Part shown: piece after piece, positions 39,348 through 48,889 of the stretch | Layout: every line of letters begins with the position of its first letter | Numbering within the stretch: the first letter of the stretch is position 1 | Source of the DNA: Peribacillus frigoritolerans | GTDB lineage: Bacteria; Bacillota; Bacilli; Bacillales; DSM-1321 | Reading direction: 5' to 3' | Assembly (NCBI RefSeq): GCF_030676415.1 | Contig: NZ_JAUUTW010000004.1 | Span: forward strand, 62,001-126,000 | DNA: 64,000 nt | The notes under the pieces: generated by a model | What the model saw: only the letters and a program-made list of their open reading frames with translations | What the model was told of the DNA's origin: nothing | Databases searched by the model: none | Program-made: the position numbers and the translations under genes

Positions 39348-40613
39348 CTATCGTTTCAAGTTAACCAATTCTTGTAAAATTTCATCCGATGTCGTGATGA
39401 TCCTGGAATTCGATTGGAAACCACGTTGCGCAACGATCATTTCAGTAAACTCTTCGGATAAATCCACATTGGACATTTCCAATGAACCTGATGCAATCAC
39501 ACCGCGTCCCTCACCTGCGATATTGATGTTTGCAGTACCTGAATTGATTGATTCCTGAAAAGTGTTACCACCTGTTTTCGTCAAGCCTGATGCATTGGAA
39601 AACTTGGCAACTACCAGTTGGCCTAAGGTTGTGATAAGACCGTTGGAATATACGCCATTTATTTCCCCTGATGAACCAATATTAAAGCTTTCCAGTTTTC
39701 CTTCTTTATTACCATTCGGATTGACAAGAGCAGTAGTGGAACCTTTAACTTGAGTAAGGTTCGAGAAATCAAAATCCAAATTAACTTTTTGAACACTTTC
39801 ATCAACTGCTGTATCCAAGTCATCCTCTTTGCCGCTTGAAATGTTAATGGTTTGACCTGTCTGGGTTTTATCAGCCGCCACTATCTGACCATTAGCATCG
39901 AAATTCACTGAAGTGAACGGTTTTGGTTGAGTTATTGATGTATCCCCCAAAGCAGCAGGTTCTTCATCAAAAAGCTCCCATTTATCATCACCGTTTTTTT
40001 GGAAATAGATAGTTGCCGTTTGTTCTTTACCCTTTTCATCCACAACTTTCATTTGCTGGCTAAATACGGTACCATCAATTGCGTCAGCAGCTAGATTTCC
40101 ACTTACTGATATTTTAGTAGTGGTAATGGCAGGTAAAATCGCATTGACGTTAACTGCAACGTCGCCAATCGTTTTTGACCGTTTACCGTTTTCATCAACC
40201 TTGTAAGCCTGTACTTTCAAACCATTCGCGTTGACAAGCGTACCATTATCATCCAGGTAAAAATTCCCTGAACGTGTATATGAAAGAGAATCGCCTTGCT
40301 TGACGACGAAATAGCCATCACCAGATATTCCTAAATCAAGATCGCGGCCGGTGGTTTGCAGGCTTGACTGTGTATGGATCGTATCGATTGTGGCAATCGT
40401 GGAGCCCAATCCAATTTGTTTAGAATTGGTTCCGCCTTTATTGGCTGTTGCTGCACTTGCACCAGATACCGTTTGGTTCATCGCATCGCTGAATGTCACA
40501 CGGCTTTTTTTGAAACCATATGTATTGACATTGGCGACGTTATTACCGATAACATCCAATTTTGTTTGTAAGTTTTTTAATCCGCTTATTCCCGAATACA
40601 TTGAACGAAGCAT
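39348..40613 (-). CDS. flgE: Flagellar hook protein FlgE
   Basis: FlgE polymerises into the hook. The N-terminal D0 helix (MLRSMYSGISGLKNLQTKLD) with NNVANVNTYGFKKSRVTF, and the C-terminal SNVDLSEEFTEMIVAQRGFQ, are typical of rod/hook proteins. At 421 aa it is much longer than B. subtilis FlgE (about 264 aa; formerly flgG), with a long central surface domain near residues 130-330, so it resembles hooks of other genera in size. The ATG at 40613 follows GGGGAGC. Confidence 0.95.
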   Translation of the reverse strand: MLRSMYSGISGLKNLQTKLDVIGNNVANVNTYGFKKSRVTFSDAMNQTVSGASAATANKGGTNSKQIGLGSTIATIDTIHTQSSLQTTGRDLDLGISGDGYFVVKQGDSLSYTRSGNFYLDDNGTLVNANGLKVQAYKVDENGKRSKTIGDVAVNVNAILPAITTTKISVSGNLAADAIDGTVFSQQMKVVDEKGKEQTATIYFQKNGDDKWELFDEEPAALGDTSITQPKPFTSVNFDANGQIVAADKTQTGQTINISSGKEDDLDTAVDESVQKVNLDFDFSNLTQVKGSTTALVNPNGNKEGKLESFNIGSSGEINGVYSNGLITTLGQLVVAKFSNASGLTKTGGNTFQESINSGTANINIAGEGRGVIASGSLEMSNVDLSEEFTEMIVAQRGFQSNSRIITTSDEILQELVNLKR

Positions 40614-40685
40614 GTAAAAGCTCCCCTTTCATATTACGACTGCTTCCGTCATTCCACAGTCTAGGCTTCCTATTCCAGGTCCAGC

Positions 40686-41071
40686 CTATTTATCTAAAAT
40701 AATGGTTCCATTGATGTTCATGAAAATTTGTGATGTTGCTTCATCCCGGTCCATGACCGTGATGACCTTGTTGTTTTTCGTGCTTACTATGAGTGCCGCA
40801 TTATCTGTAATGATAAGAGATTCTATTACACCCATCCTTTTGGCCTCATTGGCTTTATCAGCTATTTTGTCCCAGGTTTGTGGTGTTATTTCTATATTCC
40901 TTTGACTCATCCGCAATTGAGCATGTTTACTAATGGTCTATTTTTCATTTGTGGTGACAGCAGCTTTAAAATGCTGTTGAAAGCCTTGGTGGATCATCTG
41001 CCTTTGCCGCAAGGGTAATTTGTTTGTGACATTAGCAGAGCGGTATTTGCTTGAAAACCAAGTTTATTCAT
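40686..41071 (-). pseudogene. Broken flagellar operon protein gene (TIGR02530-like)
   Basis: The 3' part encodes SQRNIEITPQTWDKIADKAN and ESLIITDNAALIVSTKNNKV, which fit the small flagellar-operon protein family TIGR02530 that lies between flgD and flgE in many Firmicutes. A 5' part starts at ATG 41071 (MNKLGFQANTALLMSQT) behind GGGGCGGG. The two parts join in one frame only if one base is restored near 41019-41021 (an AAA run on the minus strand), and an in-frame TAG then sits at 40938-40940, before TISKHAQLRMSQR. A 76-residue TTG-initiated remnant (40686-40916) could still be made. Confidence 0.85.
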
Positions 41072-41082
41072 ATTCCCGCCCC

Positions 41083-41718
41083 TTAAGCTTCAGCGATTTT
41101 TATCAATTGCTCTGATGAAAACTTGGTGTTGTTTTCATCATCCACTTCAATTTGCAGCTTGCCATTACTCATGGATACCGAGATCACGACAGCAGACGAC
41201 TCTCCATTTTTTGCGTCCACCCAGGTAACACGCTTGCCTATTAATTCACTTGCCGCCGTCAAGCTATTCGAGGTAGAACTCGTTTGTTTCATTGCAGAAA
41301 TATTTGCGGGTTCAAGCTTTGTGCCATCTTCTAAAAGAAAATAAACACCATCACCCTTATATTGGATTGATTTAACGATACCCGTCCCTTCTTCTATCGC
41401 AAGGACCTCATCGCCTTCATCCAATTTGTGCCAAGTGACTTCCTTACCGACAAAAGAGTTATAGTTCATTAAACTATTTTGTTGATTGATCCCGATTATT
41501 TCTTCCATTTGGGCTCCCATATTCATCATCTGTTCCAGAGAAGAAAAAGTGGCCATCTGGGCGATGAATTCCGTATTGTCCATCGGACTTGACGGATCTT
41601 GATTTTGAAGCTGGGTAAGCAACAATTTCAAGAAATCATCTTTTCCCAATGCATCCCCGGTTTTTCTGTTTTCAGTTTGAGATTTTGATAATAATAGTGA
41701 CGTATCGATGGTCGTCAT
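41083..41718 (-). CDS. flgD: Flagellar hook cap protein FlgD
   Basis: FlgD caps the growing hook. The N-terminal motif LGKDDFLKLLLTQLQNQDP and DNTEFIAQMATFSSLEQM is conserved. The rest (211 aa total) is a variable Ig-like region. The ATG at 41718 has AGGTGAAAAA upstream. It lies 8 bp after fliK and 11 bp before the broken gene's ATG. Confidence 0.96.
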   Translation of the reverse strand: MTTIDTSLLLSKSQTENRKTGDALGKDDFLKLLLTQLQNQDPSSPMDNTEFIAQMATFSSLEQMMNMGAQMEEIIGINQQNSLMNYNSFVGKEVTWHKLDEGDEVLAIEEGTGIVKSIQYKGDGVYFLLEDGTKLEPANISAMKQTSSTSNSLTAASELIGKRVTWVDAKNGESSAVVISVSMSNGKLQIEVDDENNTKFSSEQLIKIAEA

Positions 41719-41726
41719 TTTTTCAC

Positions 41727-43040
41727 CTACACTTCCAAATTTAACAGAGCATCGGCAAGGGATCCCGTAAACTCGCTTTCCGTCTCATCATTGCTTTCTT
41801 CCTTACTCTCCTGTTGTTCATTATGTTCATCCGCATCTTTATGGCTGAATTTCTCAGAGTTAAACGCATTGAAGGCTTGTGATATTTCAATTCTTTCAAT
41901 TTGAATGTTTTGTCCGCTAAAGGCTTGTTTTAACCCATGAATCTGATTCTCCAGCATATCTTTGGCCTGAGCAGTAGTAGCCATAATCTTGGCTGACACC
42001 CTACCATCCTTTTGAATCAACTCGATTCTTAGGGACCCTAAATGTTCAGGATTCAATCTGATCAACAGTTTATTTATACCGTTCGTTCCGCTAAAGTTCG
42101 CCTTACTCAAAATATTTTCAAATTGTTTAACAAACTCTTCTTGACTGACAGTTTGCTCACCTTTGGTAACTGCCAAGACGAATTGCTCCAGCTTTGTCAT
42201 GAGAAAAGGCATACCAGACCCTTGATGTTTACCGCTATCTTGACTTTGCAAAATCACACCGCTGTTGACTGTCCCCACTTTATTTACCTTGTCACTCCCA
42301 GATAATTGCGAGAATACGCTTTTCAATGTTTCTATTGGTTTAGTTTGCCCTTTATCCAAAGTGTTGGATTGATCAGGTTCTGATTCTGATTTTGATCTTG
42401 ACTGATTGGACAGCCATTTCTCCAGCTTCCCCGTTATCCCATCAAGCAGGTGTTTCATTTGTTTCTGGATGGCCGCTTCATCTTGTGTCATATCCTTATT
42501 CTCCGAGAGAAGATTTTGAATTTTCACCAGTTTCAAAAGATTCACCACACCAGATAATAGGGGATCATGCCATTTTTCTTCGCTCAATACAGTAATTTTT
42601 TTCAGGATGGTATACAGATCCATGACATTGGCTGATAACAAACTTTGTGGATTCAGGCTGAAGTCATCCACTTCTTGTTCTAAATCCAGATCCTCAATGC
42701 TCGCAAAGAAATCAGCAAGGGCACCCTCATCATTTCCGGATGCATTTTTTAGGATCTGTAAAATAAGGTCGTTGTCCTGTTGGTTTACTGAAGGGGCTTC
42801 GGCAACACTCCCTTCCCCTGTATCACTTAACCTTTCAAGTTTCAAAAAACCAAGCAAATCCTTTATTACAGACATTCGTCCTTCAGTGATGCCACCCATA
42901 TCCGATGGAATGGGAGGTTCTGCCCCTATGGCTGATTGAAGGACTGAACCAAACCCTGAATTAGTTTGCTGATTTGGCATAATTGGTACCTTTAAACCTA
43001 ATGATGTAAAGGGAAGTAAAGAATTAATGGCTGAATTCAT
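41727..43040 (-). CDS. fliK: Flagellar hook-length control protein FliK
   Basis: FliK measures hook length and triggers the FlhB switch. The N-terminal region is low-similarity; the C-terminal Flg_hook domain (about residues 320-400) has LLIRLNPEHLGSLRIELIQK and SAKIMATTAQAKDML, then a Glu-rich tail. The ATG at 43040 follows GAGGAAG. This copy is intact at 437 aa. A second FliK-like gene, ylqG, near the right edge of the window is decayed. Confidence 0.95.
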   Translation of the reverse strand: MNSAINSLLPFTSLGLKVPIMPNQQTNSGFGSVLQSAIGAEPPIPSDMGGITEGRMSVIKDLLGFLKLERLSDTGEGSVAEAPSVNQQDNDLILQILKNASGNDEGALADFFASIEDLDLEQEVDDFSLNPQSLLSANVMDLYTILKKITVLSEEKWHDPLLSGVVNLLKLVKIQNLLSENKDMTQDEAAIQKQMKHLLDGITGKLEKWLSNQSRSKSESEPDQSNTLDKGQTKPIETLKSVFSQLSGSDKVNKVGTVNSGVILQSQDSGKHQGSGMPFLMTKLEQFVLAVTKGEQTVSQEEFVKQFENILSKANFSGTNGINKLLIRLNPEHLGSLRIELIQKDGRVSAKIMATTAQAKDMLENQIHGLKQAFSGQNIQIERIEISQAFNAFNSEKFSHKDADEHNEQQESKEESNDETESEFTGSLADALLNLEV

Positions 43041-43065
43041 ATATTCACTTCCTCACTCTTTCCAC

Positions 43066-43683
43066 TTAAGAACTTTGTTCCGTTAGTTTCTTCGTTAACC
43101 TTGCAGCATCAGCCGTTGTCATTTGCTCCAAAACCTTAGCTAAAGTGGCTGCTTTCATGCTTGAGAGAATCTCCACTGCATCTTCATCATTCATTTCTAT
43201 AATGATAGGTGCAGCCTTCTTGGGAGCCATCGTTTCATAAGTACGGATTATATCTTTGAACGCTTGTTTACTACTTTTCTGGCTATCCTTAAGTTGATTC
43301 ATTTCTGTTTGAAGCTGCTGTTTTTCCGCTACTGCCTTTGCAATGGCCTTGTCACGTGTATCAATGATACCCTCAAGCTTTTCTATCTCTTTTTCCTTGT
43401 TTTCAATCTCGTTTTCTAATTTCTCGAGCTTCATGGAAGCTTTCTCTTCATTCTTGGCTGGTTTACCTTTCTCTTCATCCTTTTGATCCGATTCAATGAA
43501 GGGTATTTTCGCAGACATTTCCTTTGCCTTTTCCACTACATTCACCCCTGCAACTGTAAAAACGATCAACGCTACAATTACCGCAAAGTTTAATGGAATG
43601 AAGATGACAAGAAACCATTGAAACTTATTTATCTTGTTTTCTTCCAATTCTTCCAATCCATTAGATTCACTTTTTTTACGCAT
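43066..43683 (-). CDS. ylxF: MotE/YlxF-like membrane coiled-coil protein
   Basis: The 205 aa protein has one membrane helix near residues 23-47, a coiled coil of about 60 residues (LEKLENEIENKEKEIEKLEG) and a C-terminal MgtE N-domain-like segment (MNDEDAVEILSSMKAATLAK). This matches MotE (YlxF), reported as an essential stator-associated or chaperone-like protein in other bacteria; its exact role in Bacillus is not established. The ATG at 43683 lies 4 bp after the fliJ stop. Confidence 0.88.
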   Translation of the reverse strand: MRKKSESNGLEELEENKINKFQWFLVIFIPLNFAVIVALIVFTVAGVNVVEKAKEMSAKIPFIESDQKDEEKGKPAKNEEKASMKLEKLENEIENKEKEIEKLEGIIDTRDKAIAKAVAEKQQLQTEMNQLKDSQKSSKQAFKDIIRTYETMAPKKAAPIIIEMNDEDAVEILSSMKAATLAKVLEQMTTADAARLTKKLTEQSS

Positions 43684-43687
43684 TCCA

Positions 43688-44134
43688 TCACCTTACGCCT
43701 TTGCTTAAGAATTGCCGGATAGATATTTCATCCATTTGTTTGTTCTCAGCTTCCTTAATGACATCGAGGAATTTAAGGAAATCGTTTTCTTTCATTTTCT
43801 CGTACTTTTTAACCTCGATATTTCTTTCCATTAATATATCCCGTTGAATATTCATCTTGTATCGCGCTTCAATGACTTCCTGTTGACAGTGGCTTAAGAG
43901 TTTTTCCAAGTTGTCCATAAATAACTGATGATGACGAATTTCCTGAACGGATAATCCATTTCGCAGCTTTTCCTGTTGAAACTCAAGCAATTCTTCTTTT
44001 TTCTTTAAAAGCTTATATAACTTTTCTGCCACTTCTTCAAACTTTTTTAAAGCAGCATTATATTTAGCTAGTGCATCAGTTTTTTCTTTTTCTTTGATGG
44101 TCAGGATCTTCTCGAATTTATATTGATAAATCAT
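43688..44134 (-). CDS. fliJ: Flagellar export chaperone FliJ
   Basis: FliJ is the coiled-coil stalk of the export ATPase complex, like the gamma subunit of F-ATPase. The 148 aa protein is almost entirely helical with heptad patterns (KFEEVAEKLYKLLKKKEEL). The ATG at 44134 overlaps the fliI stop by one base (TAATG). It sits directly after fliI, as in B. subtilis. Confidence 0.93.
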   Translation of the reverse strand: MIYQYKFEKILTIKEKEKTDALAKYNAALKKFEEVAEKLYKLLKKKEELLEFQQEKLRNGLSVQEIRHHQLFMDNLEKLLSHCQQEVIEARYKMNIQRDILMERNIEVKKYEKMKENDFLKFLDVIKEAENKQMDEISIRQFLSKGVR

Positions 44135-45456
44135 TATTTATCACCTTTCTCCATCAATTCGACAAGGGCGTTGATACTATTATCTTTGGAAGCTTTTTCA
44201 TGGGTTCCTTGCTTCAAAAGTGAAATGATTTCCGGATAGCGTGTAATCGAGTCATCAATTTGTTTGGAAGAACCCTTCTTATAAGCTCCTATATTAATTA
44301 AATCTTCCGACTCCATATAGGTTGATAAACTTGCCCGCAATTTTTCTGCGGCGTTTTTATGCTTGTCACCAACAATATTGTTCATGACACGACTCATGCT
44401 CTTTAATACATTGAGCGCTGGAAATTGCCCTTTATTGGCCAAGTTACGGTCTAGTATGAAGTGGCCATCCAAAATTCCCCTGACAGCATCAGCAATCGGT
44501 TCATTCATATCATCACCGTCGACGAGTACCGTATAAAAAGCTGTAATGGTACCCAGCTGATTTGTTCCCGTTCTTTCGAGTAACCTTGGAAGGATGGCAA
44601 AAACGGATGGCGTATACCCTTTGGTCGTAGGCGGTTCTCCAATAGCTAGCCCAATTTCCCTCTGGGCCATCGCAACCCTCGTGACCGAATCCATCATCAG
44701 CATCACATTCAATCCCTTATCACGAAAATATTCCGCGATGGCAGTTGCCGTCAAAGCACCCTTTATCCTCATCAACGCTGGCTGGTCAGATGTCGCCACT
44801 ACAACGATTGATCGTGCCAGCCCCTCTGCTCCAAGATCTTTCTCAATGAATTCTCGAACTTCACGGCCACGTTCTCCAATAAGACCGATTACGTTTAATT
44901 CCGCCGTCGTATTCCTTGCTACCATACCAAGCAACGTGCTTTTCCCGACACCGCTCCCTGCAAAGATACCAACACGTTGTCCTTTTCCAACTGTTAATAA
45001 ACTATCAATCACCCGAACTCCTACATCTATCGGTTCATTAATGGGAGGTCGTTTCATCGGATTCGGCGGATCTTGATCCACAGAAATCGTCGCGAGACCT
45101 TTTGGAAGCAGTGAGTCATCAATGGGATGTCCCAATGGATCGACTACAATGCCAATTAGCCCCCTTCCCACCTTTATCTCAAGGCTCCGCCCGCTCCCTT
45201 CCACGATACACCCCGGTGCAATATCACTAACTGCTGTAAATGGCATTAAAATAACCATTTCATCACGGAAACCGACAACTTCAGCTAAGATTCGATTTTT
45301 CTTTTTTTGTATACCTGTATAGATATAACAAACATCACCTACAGAGCTTTCAGGGCCTTGAGATTCTATCATTAACCCCACGACACGTTTGACCCGACCA
45401 TAATGTTTGAATGGATCAACTTCATCAACTAAGGGCAATAGGTCACTAGTTTTCAT
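44134..45456 (-). CDS. fliI: Flagellum-specific ATPase FliI
   Basis: FliI is the hexameric ATPase that feeds the type III export gate. The P-loop reads IFAGSGVGKSTLL, followed by IGERGREVREFIE, and Walker B LMMDSVTRVAMAQREIGLA. The 440 aa length is typical. The ATG at 45456 follows GGAAGGGGAG and lies 2 bp after fliH. Confidence 0.98.
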   Translation of the reverse strand: MKTSDLLPLVDEVDPFKHYGRVKRVVGLMIESQGPESSVGDVCYIYTGIQKKKNRILAEVVGFRDEMVILMPFTAVSDIAPGCIVEGSGRSLEIKVGRGLIGIVVDPLGHPIDDSLLPKGLATISVDQDPPNPMKRPPINEPIDVGVRVIDSLLTVGKGQRVGIFAGSGVGKSTLLGMVARNTTAELNVIGLIGERGREVREFIEKDLGAEGLARSIVVVATSDQPALMRIKGALTATAIAEYFRDKGLNVMLMMDSVTRVAMAQREIGLAIGEPPTTKGYTPSVFAILPRLLERTGTNQLGTITAFYTVLVDGDDMNEPIADAVRGILDGHFILDRNLANKGQFPALNVLKSMSRVMNNIVGDKHKNAAEKLRASLSTYMESEDLINIGAYKKGSSKQIDDSITRYPEIISLLKQGTHEKASKDNSINALVELMEKGDK

Positions 45457-45458
45457 CT

Positions 45459-46232
45459 TTACTCCCCTTCCAGCAATTCAGTTAATTTCACTTTTATTTC
45501 CTGCAGTTGACTGTCGACACTGGCATCCATCCTTCCGTTTTCGGATTCAATGATACAACTGCTTACTTCAAGCTCATCATCCGGAAAGATATACAACTCA
45601 GTATCTTTCGGAAAGATTGCCATCAACTCATCTTTATGAGAAAGAATCGATTGATATTGGATCGGATGGATATGCAATTGCACTTCACGGTAATCCCTCA
45701 CCTCTTTGATGGCTCTTTTGACTATGTATAAAAAAGACCTTTCATCTTTTTCAAGCTGTTGCCCGATAATTTTCTCAGCCACTTTCAGGGCAAGATTCAA
45801 AATAACGGTTTCAGATGATTCGATATGGTGCCGATAATCTTTTTTAGAGGACTCTACCACTTCTTTTGCTAAGGCTATTTCCGCTCCAATCTCGTTATAA
45901 CCCTTTTGGATCCCATCTTCGACTCCCTGTTGATACCCTTCTTTTTGAGCTTGTTCGATAAACATTGCTTTTTCTTGATTCTCCCATTGTTCTCGGTTTT
46001 GCTGGATTTCAGCAGCAATCGATCGGGCTTTTTGTTTAGCTTCGAGCAATAACGTTTCCGCTTCTTCTTTAGCATCTTTGAGAAATTCATCAGATTGAAT
46101 ATAATGAAGGTTTTTCCGCTCATCTGCATCATCATTTTGAAGAAAGTCAAAAGGGCGAACTTTTATCGCTATCTTTTTACTTTTCTCCTGGTTAGCCTGC
46201 TGGGATTTGATAATCCTAGACAATGATATCAT
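45459..46232 (-). CDS. fliH: Flagellar export ATPase regulator FliH
   Basis: FliH binds FliI and links it to the C-ring. The protein is helical, with GYQQGVEDGIQKGYNEIGAE carrying the GxxxG-type repeat, and a C-terminal V-ATPase E-like domain. I start at ATG 46232 (MISLSRIIKS, 257 aa), overlapping fliG by 17 bp. Its GGGGGAGGGG site directly abuts the ATG, so the in-frame TTG three codons later (46223) is a possible true start. Confidence 0.92.
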   Translation of the reverse strand: MISLSRIIKSQQANQEKSKKIAIKVRPFDFLQNDDADERKNLHYIQSDEFLKDAKEEAETLLLEAKQKARSIAAEIQQNREQWENQEKAMFIEQAQKEGYQQGVEDGIQKGYNEIGAEIALAKEVVESSKKDYRHHIESSETVILNLALKVAEKIIGQQLEKDERSFLYIVKRAIKEVRDYREVQLHIHPIQYQSILSHKDELMAIFPKDTELYIFPDDELEVSSCIIESENGRMDASVDSQLQEIKVKLTELLEGE

Positions 46233-47235
46233 CCCCTCCCCCGCGGGCAATCACGATACCTCCAGTTTCTTCCAGGTGACGAATGACGGCAACAATTCTT
46301 GATTGTGCTTCTTCTACATCACGCAAACGTACCGGTCCCATATATTCCATTTCTTCCTGGAACGTTTCAACCATACGTTTTGACATGTTTCGGAAAACGA
46401 TTTCCTTCACTTCATCACTAGCCACTTTAAGAGAAAGTTTAAGGTCTTCGTTATCAGCTTCCCTGACTACGTGCTGAATCGCTCTGCCATCAAGGGTCAC
46501 GATATCTTCAAAAACAAACATTCGTTTCTTGATTTCCTCAGCAAGCTCCGGATCTTGGATTTCAAGTGCATCCAAAATCGTTCTTTCCGTTGAGCGGTCA
46601 ACACCATTCAACACATCTACAACAGCTTCCACTCCACCAGTCTGTGTATAATCTTGGGTTACAGTCGCAGAAAGTTTCCTTTCGAGTATTTGCTCCACTT
46701 CATTGATGATTTCCGGAGAAGTGCTATCCATTAAAGCAATCCTTCTTGCAATATCGGCCTGCACCTCTTGCGGAAGTTCAGACAATATTTGTCCAGCCTG
46801 TGTGGGATCAAGATAAGACAAGATTAATGCAATGGTCTGGGGATGCTCGTTCTGGATGAAATTCAAGATCTGTGCAGGATCTGCCTTTCGTGCAAAGTCG
46901 AATGGACGTACCTGTAAGGATGATGTTAAACGGTTTATGATGGCGGTTGCCTGATCAGTACCTAATGCCTTTTCAAGTACCTGCTTCGCATATCCTATCC
47001 CGCCCTGGGAGATGTAATCCTGTGCTAAAGCAATATTATGGAATTCTTCCAGAATTTCTTCTTTATCTTGGGAGTCCACTTTCCTTACTCCCGAAATTTC
47101 AAGGGTCAATCTCTCAATTTCCTCTTCAGTAAGATGTTTATATACGGATGCAGAAACATCCGGGCCTAAGGAAATAAGGAGGATGGCAGCTTTCTGTTTG
47201 CCAGTCAATCCGGCCCTTTTTTTTCTATCTGTCAC
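46216..47235 (-). CDS. fliG: Flagellar motor switch protein FliG
   Basis: FliG is the C-ring protein that contacts the stator. The 339 aa protein has an N-terminal FliF-binding domain (KAAILLISLGPDVSASVYKH), the EHPQTIALILSYL middle motif, and a charged C-terminal torque domain. The start is GTG at 47235 with GGAGGCTGGGAAA upstream. It follows fliF by 12 bp. Confidence 0.97.
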   Translation of the reverse strand: MTDRKKRAGLTGKQKAAILLISLGPDVSASVYKHLTEEEIERLTLEISGVRKVDSQDKEEILEEFHNIALAQDYISQGGIGYAKQVLEKALGTDQATAIINRLTSSLQVRPFDFARKADPAQILNFIQNEHPQTIALILSYLDPTQAGQILSELPQEVQADIARRIALMDSTSPEIINEVEQILERKLSATVTQDYTQTGGVEAVVDVLNGVDRSTERTILDALEIQDPELAEEIKKRMFVFEDIVTLDGRAIQHVVREADNEDLKLSLKVASDEVKEIVFRNMSKRMVETFQEEMEYMGPVRLRDVEEAQSRIVAVIRHLEETGGIVIARGGGDDIIV

Positions 47236-47247
47236 TTTCCCAGCCTC

Positions 47248-48846
47248 CTAGTCTTCTGCTATCCAGCTTCTTAATAATTTTGCAAATTCATCCGGCTTTT
47301 CTTTTGCAAGCTTCTCCAGTTGTTTTCTTTTTAAAGATGCTTCCGTTTCCTTTTCTTTGTTCAAATCCGGAACATTGAATACGACTTCTTCCTCTTCAAC
47401 CACGTACTCCTCTTCCATTTCAGCTTGCTTTCGGGAACGGAGGAATAAGATTAAGAGAATGATAATGGCAAGTATTAGCACTCCGCCTACGATATATGCC
47501 CATATTGGTAACGAAGGATTCGTTTCATCTTTTTGCAACTTCATTTTTCCGTTAAACGGCTGAATGGAAATTGCAATTTTATTATTAAGCTCCTCGTCCG
47601 TCAGCTCTTCCCCTTCAGCTTTTTTCTCGATTGTCGTGCGTATTATCGTACCAAGGATTTGAGTAATATCATCCACACTCTGTTGAGATAAAGAATTCGG
47701 ATCGTCAGCTGTGGGAGGTTCGACCATGACTTGAATACCTAGATCTTTAACTTTATAAGGGCTTTCGACTATTTCTTTCTTGATTCGGTTCACTTCACTA
47801 TTTATCGTTTCATCGGCTTTTTCATAATCACCGGATCCGTTTGTACCTCCAACGTAACTGGATCCCAATGAATCTGAGGAATCCTCACTTTGCGGAACGC
47901 CTCCTGCACCTGTTGCGTCCCCACTATATGATTCATTGATCCTTTGCGCTGATATCTCAATTCCAGCCATATTTTCTTCATCGACCGGTTCAACTAAATT
48001 CTCTTCCCGATTTTCTTGAGTGAAGTCAATGTCTGTCGTGACTGAAACAGCCACTTTGTCTCTCCCCATTATCGTTCCAAGCATATTTTGTACCTGTCTT
48101 TGAATATCGCGTTCTATTTCTTTTTTTATTTCGTTTTGGGTAGCAAATGCGGACGCGAAAGAAGAATTTTCTTTTTCAAGATCGAAGTACTCAAACTCTT
48201 GGTTCATAATGACGATATTATCAGTAGGAAGATTCGGAACACTTTTTGAGACCAGATGATAAAGGGAATTGATTTGACTTTCTTCAAATTTATAACCGGG
48301 TTTCGTATTCAATACAATGGATGCTGACGCTTCCCCAGCTAAATCACTGACAAAAACTCCTTTATCAGGAAGAGTGATCATTACACTGGCATCTTCTACT
48401 CCATCAATCTTTTTTATTAAACTGGCCAATTCCGTTTGCATCGAGTCCAGTTTAATGACATTGAATTCATTTTCAGTCATTCCGATACCAGCACTTTGAC
48501 TAAAAAAGGAATAGTCGATACTGCCTGATTCCGGAATTCCTTCAGCTGCCAGTTCCACTTTAAGTGAATCCAGTCTTTCTTCAGGAACTTTTATGGTCTT
48601 ACCATTTTCAGAAACTTCATTCATAATCCCTTGACTGTCTAAATTTTCTTTAATGCTCCCCGTTTCCGATGGAGTTAAGTTCGAATATAAGGGCACCAGC
48701 GTCGTACGCGTGGTTAAAATTGAAACTACCGTAATGATGATGATAATTAATGCCGCTGAAGCAATCATCATGAATTTTTGGTTTTTACTGCGGCTCGTCC
48801 AATAAGCAGCTATTTTGTTTTTAAAATTCACTAGTACTTCATTCAT
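47248..48846 (-). CDS. fliF: Flagellar MS-ring protein FliF
   Basis: FliF forms the MS ring in the membrane around the export gate. The 532 aa protein has two membrane helices, near residues 27-47 and 449-470, with ring-building motifs between (TTLVPLYSNLTPSETGSIKE) and a cytoplasmic FliG-binding tail. The ATG at 48846 follows GGGGGATTTAA. A possible RNA hairpin overlaps this ribosome-binding site (48849-48889). Confidence 0.97.
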   Translation of the reverse strand: MNEVLVNFKNKIAAYWTSRSKNQKFMMIASAALIIIIITVVSILTTRTTLVPLYSNLTPSETGSIKENLDSQGIMNEVSENGKTIKVPEERLDSLKVELAAEGIPESGSIDYSFFSQSAGIGMTENEFNVIKLDSMQTELASLIKKIDGVEDASVMITLPDKGVFVSDLAGEASASIVLNTKPGYKFEESQINSLYHLVSKSVPNLPTDNIVIMNQEFEYFDLEKENSSFASAFATQNEIKKEIERDIQRQVQNMLGTIMGRDKVAVSVTTDIDFTQENREENLVEPVDEENMAGIEISAQRINESYSGDATGAGGVPQSEDSSDSLGSSYVGGTNGSGDYEKADETINSEVNRIKKEIVESPYKVKDLGIQVMVEPPTADDPNSLSQQSVDDITQILGTIIRTTIEKKAEGEELTDEELNNKIAISIQPFNGKMKLQKDETNPSLPIWAYIVGGVLILAIIILLILFLRSRKQAEMEEEYVVEEEEVVFNVPDLNKEKETEASLKRKQLEKLAKEKPDEFAKLLRSWIAED

Positions 48847-48848
48847 TT

Positions 48849-48889
48849 AAATCCCCCGGTCAGTCTATGAATTTATGATTGAGGGATTT
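48849..48889 (-). promoter_or_regulatory. Possible hairpin masking the fliF ribosome-binding site
   Basis: In the minus-strand RNA AAAUCCC (48883-48889) can pair with GGGAUUU (48849-48855), which contains part of the fliF Shine-Dalgarno. The stem is 7 bp with a 27-base loop, so stability is modest. If formed it would lower fliF translation unless opened by a ribosome or a protein. Confidence 0.35.
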
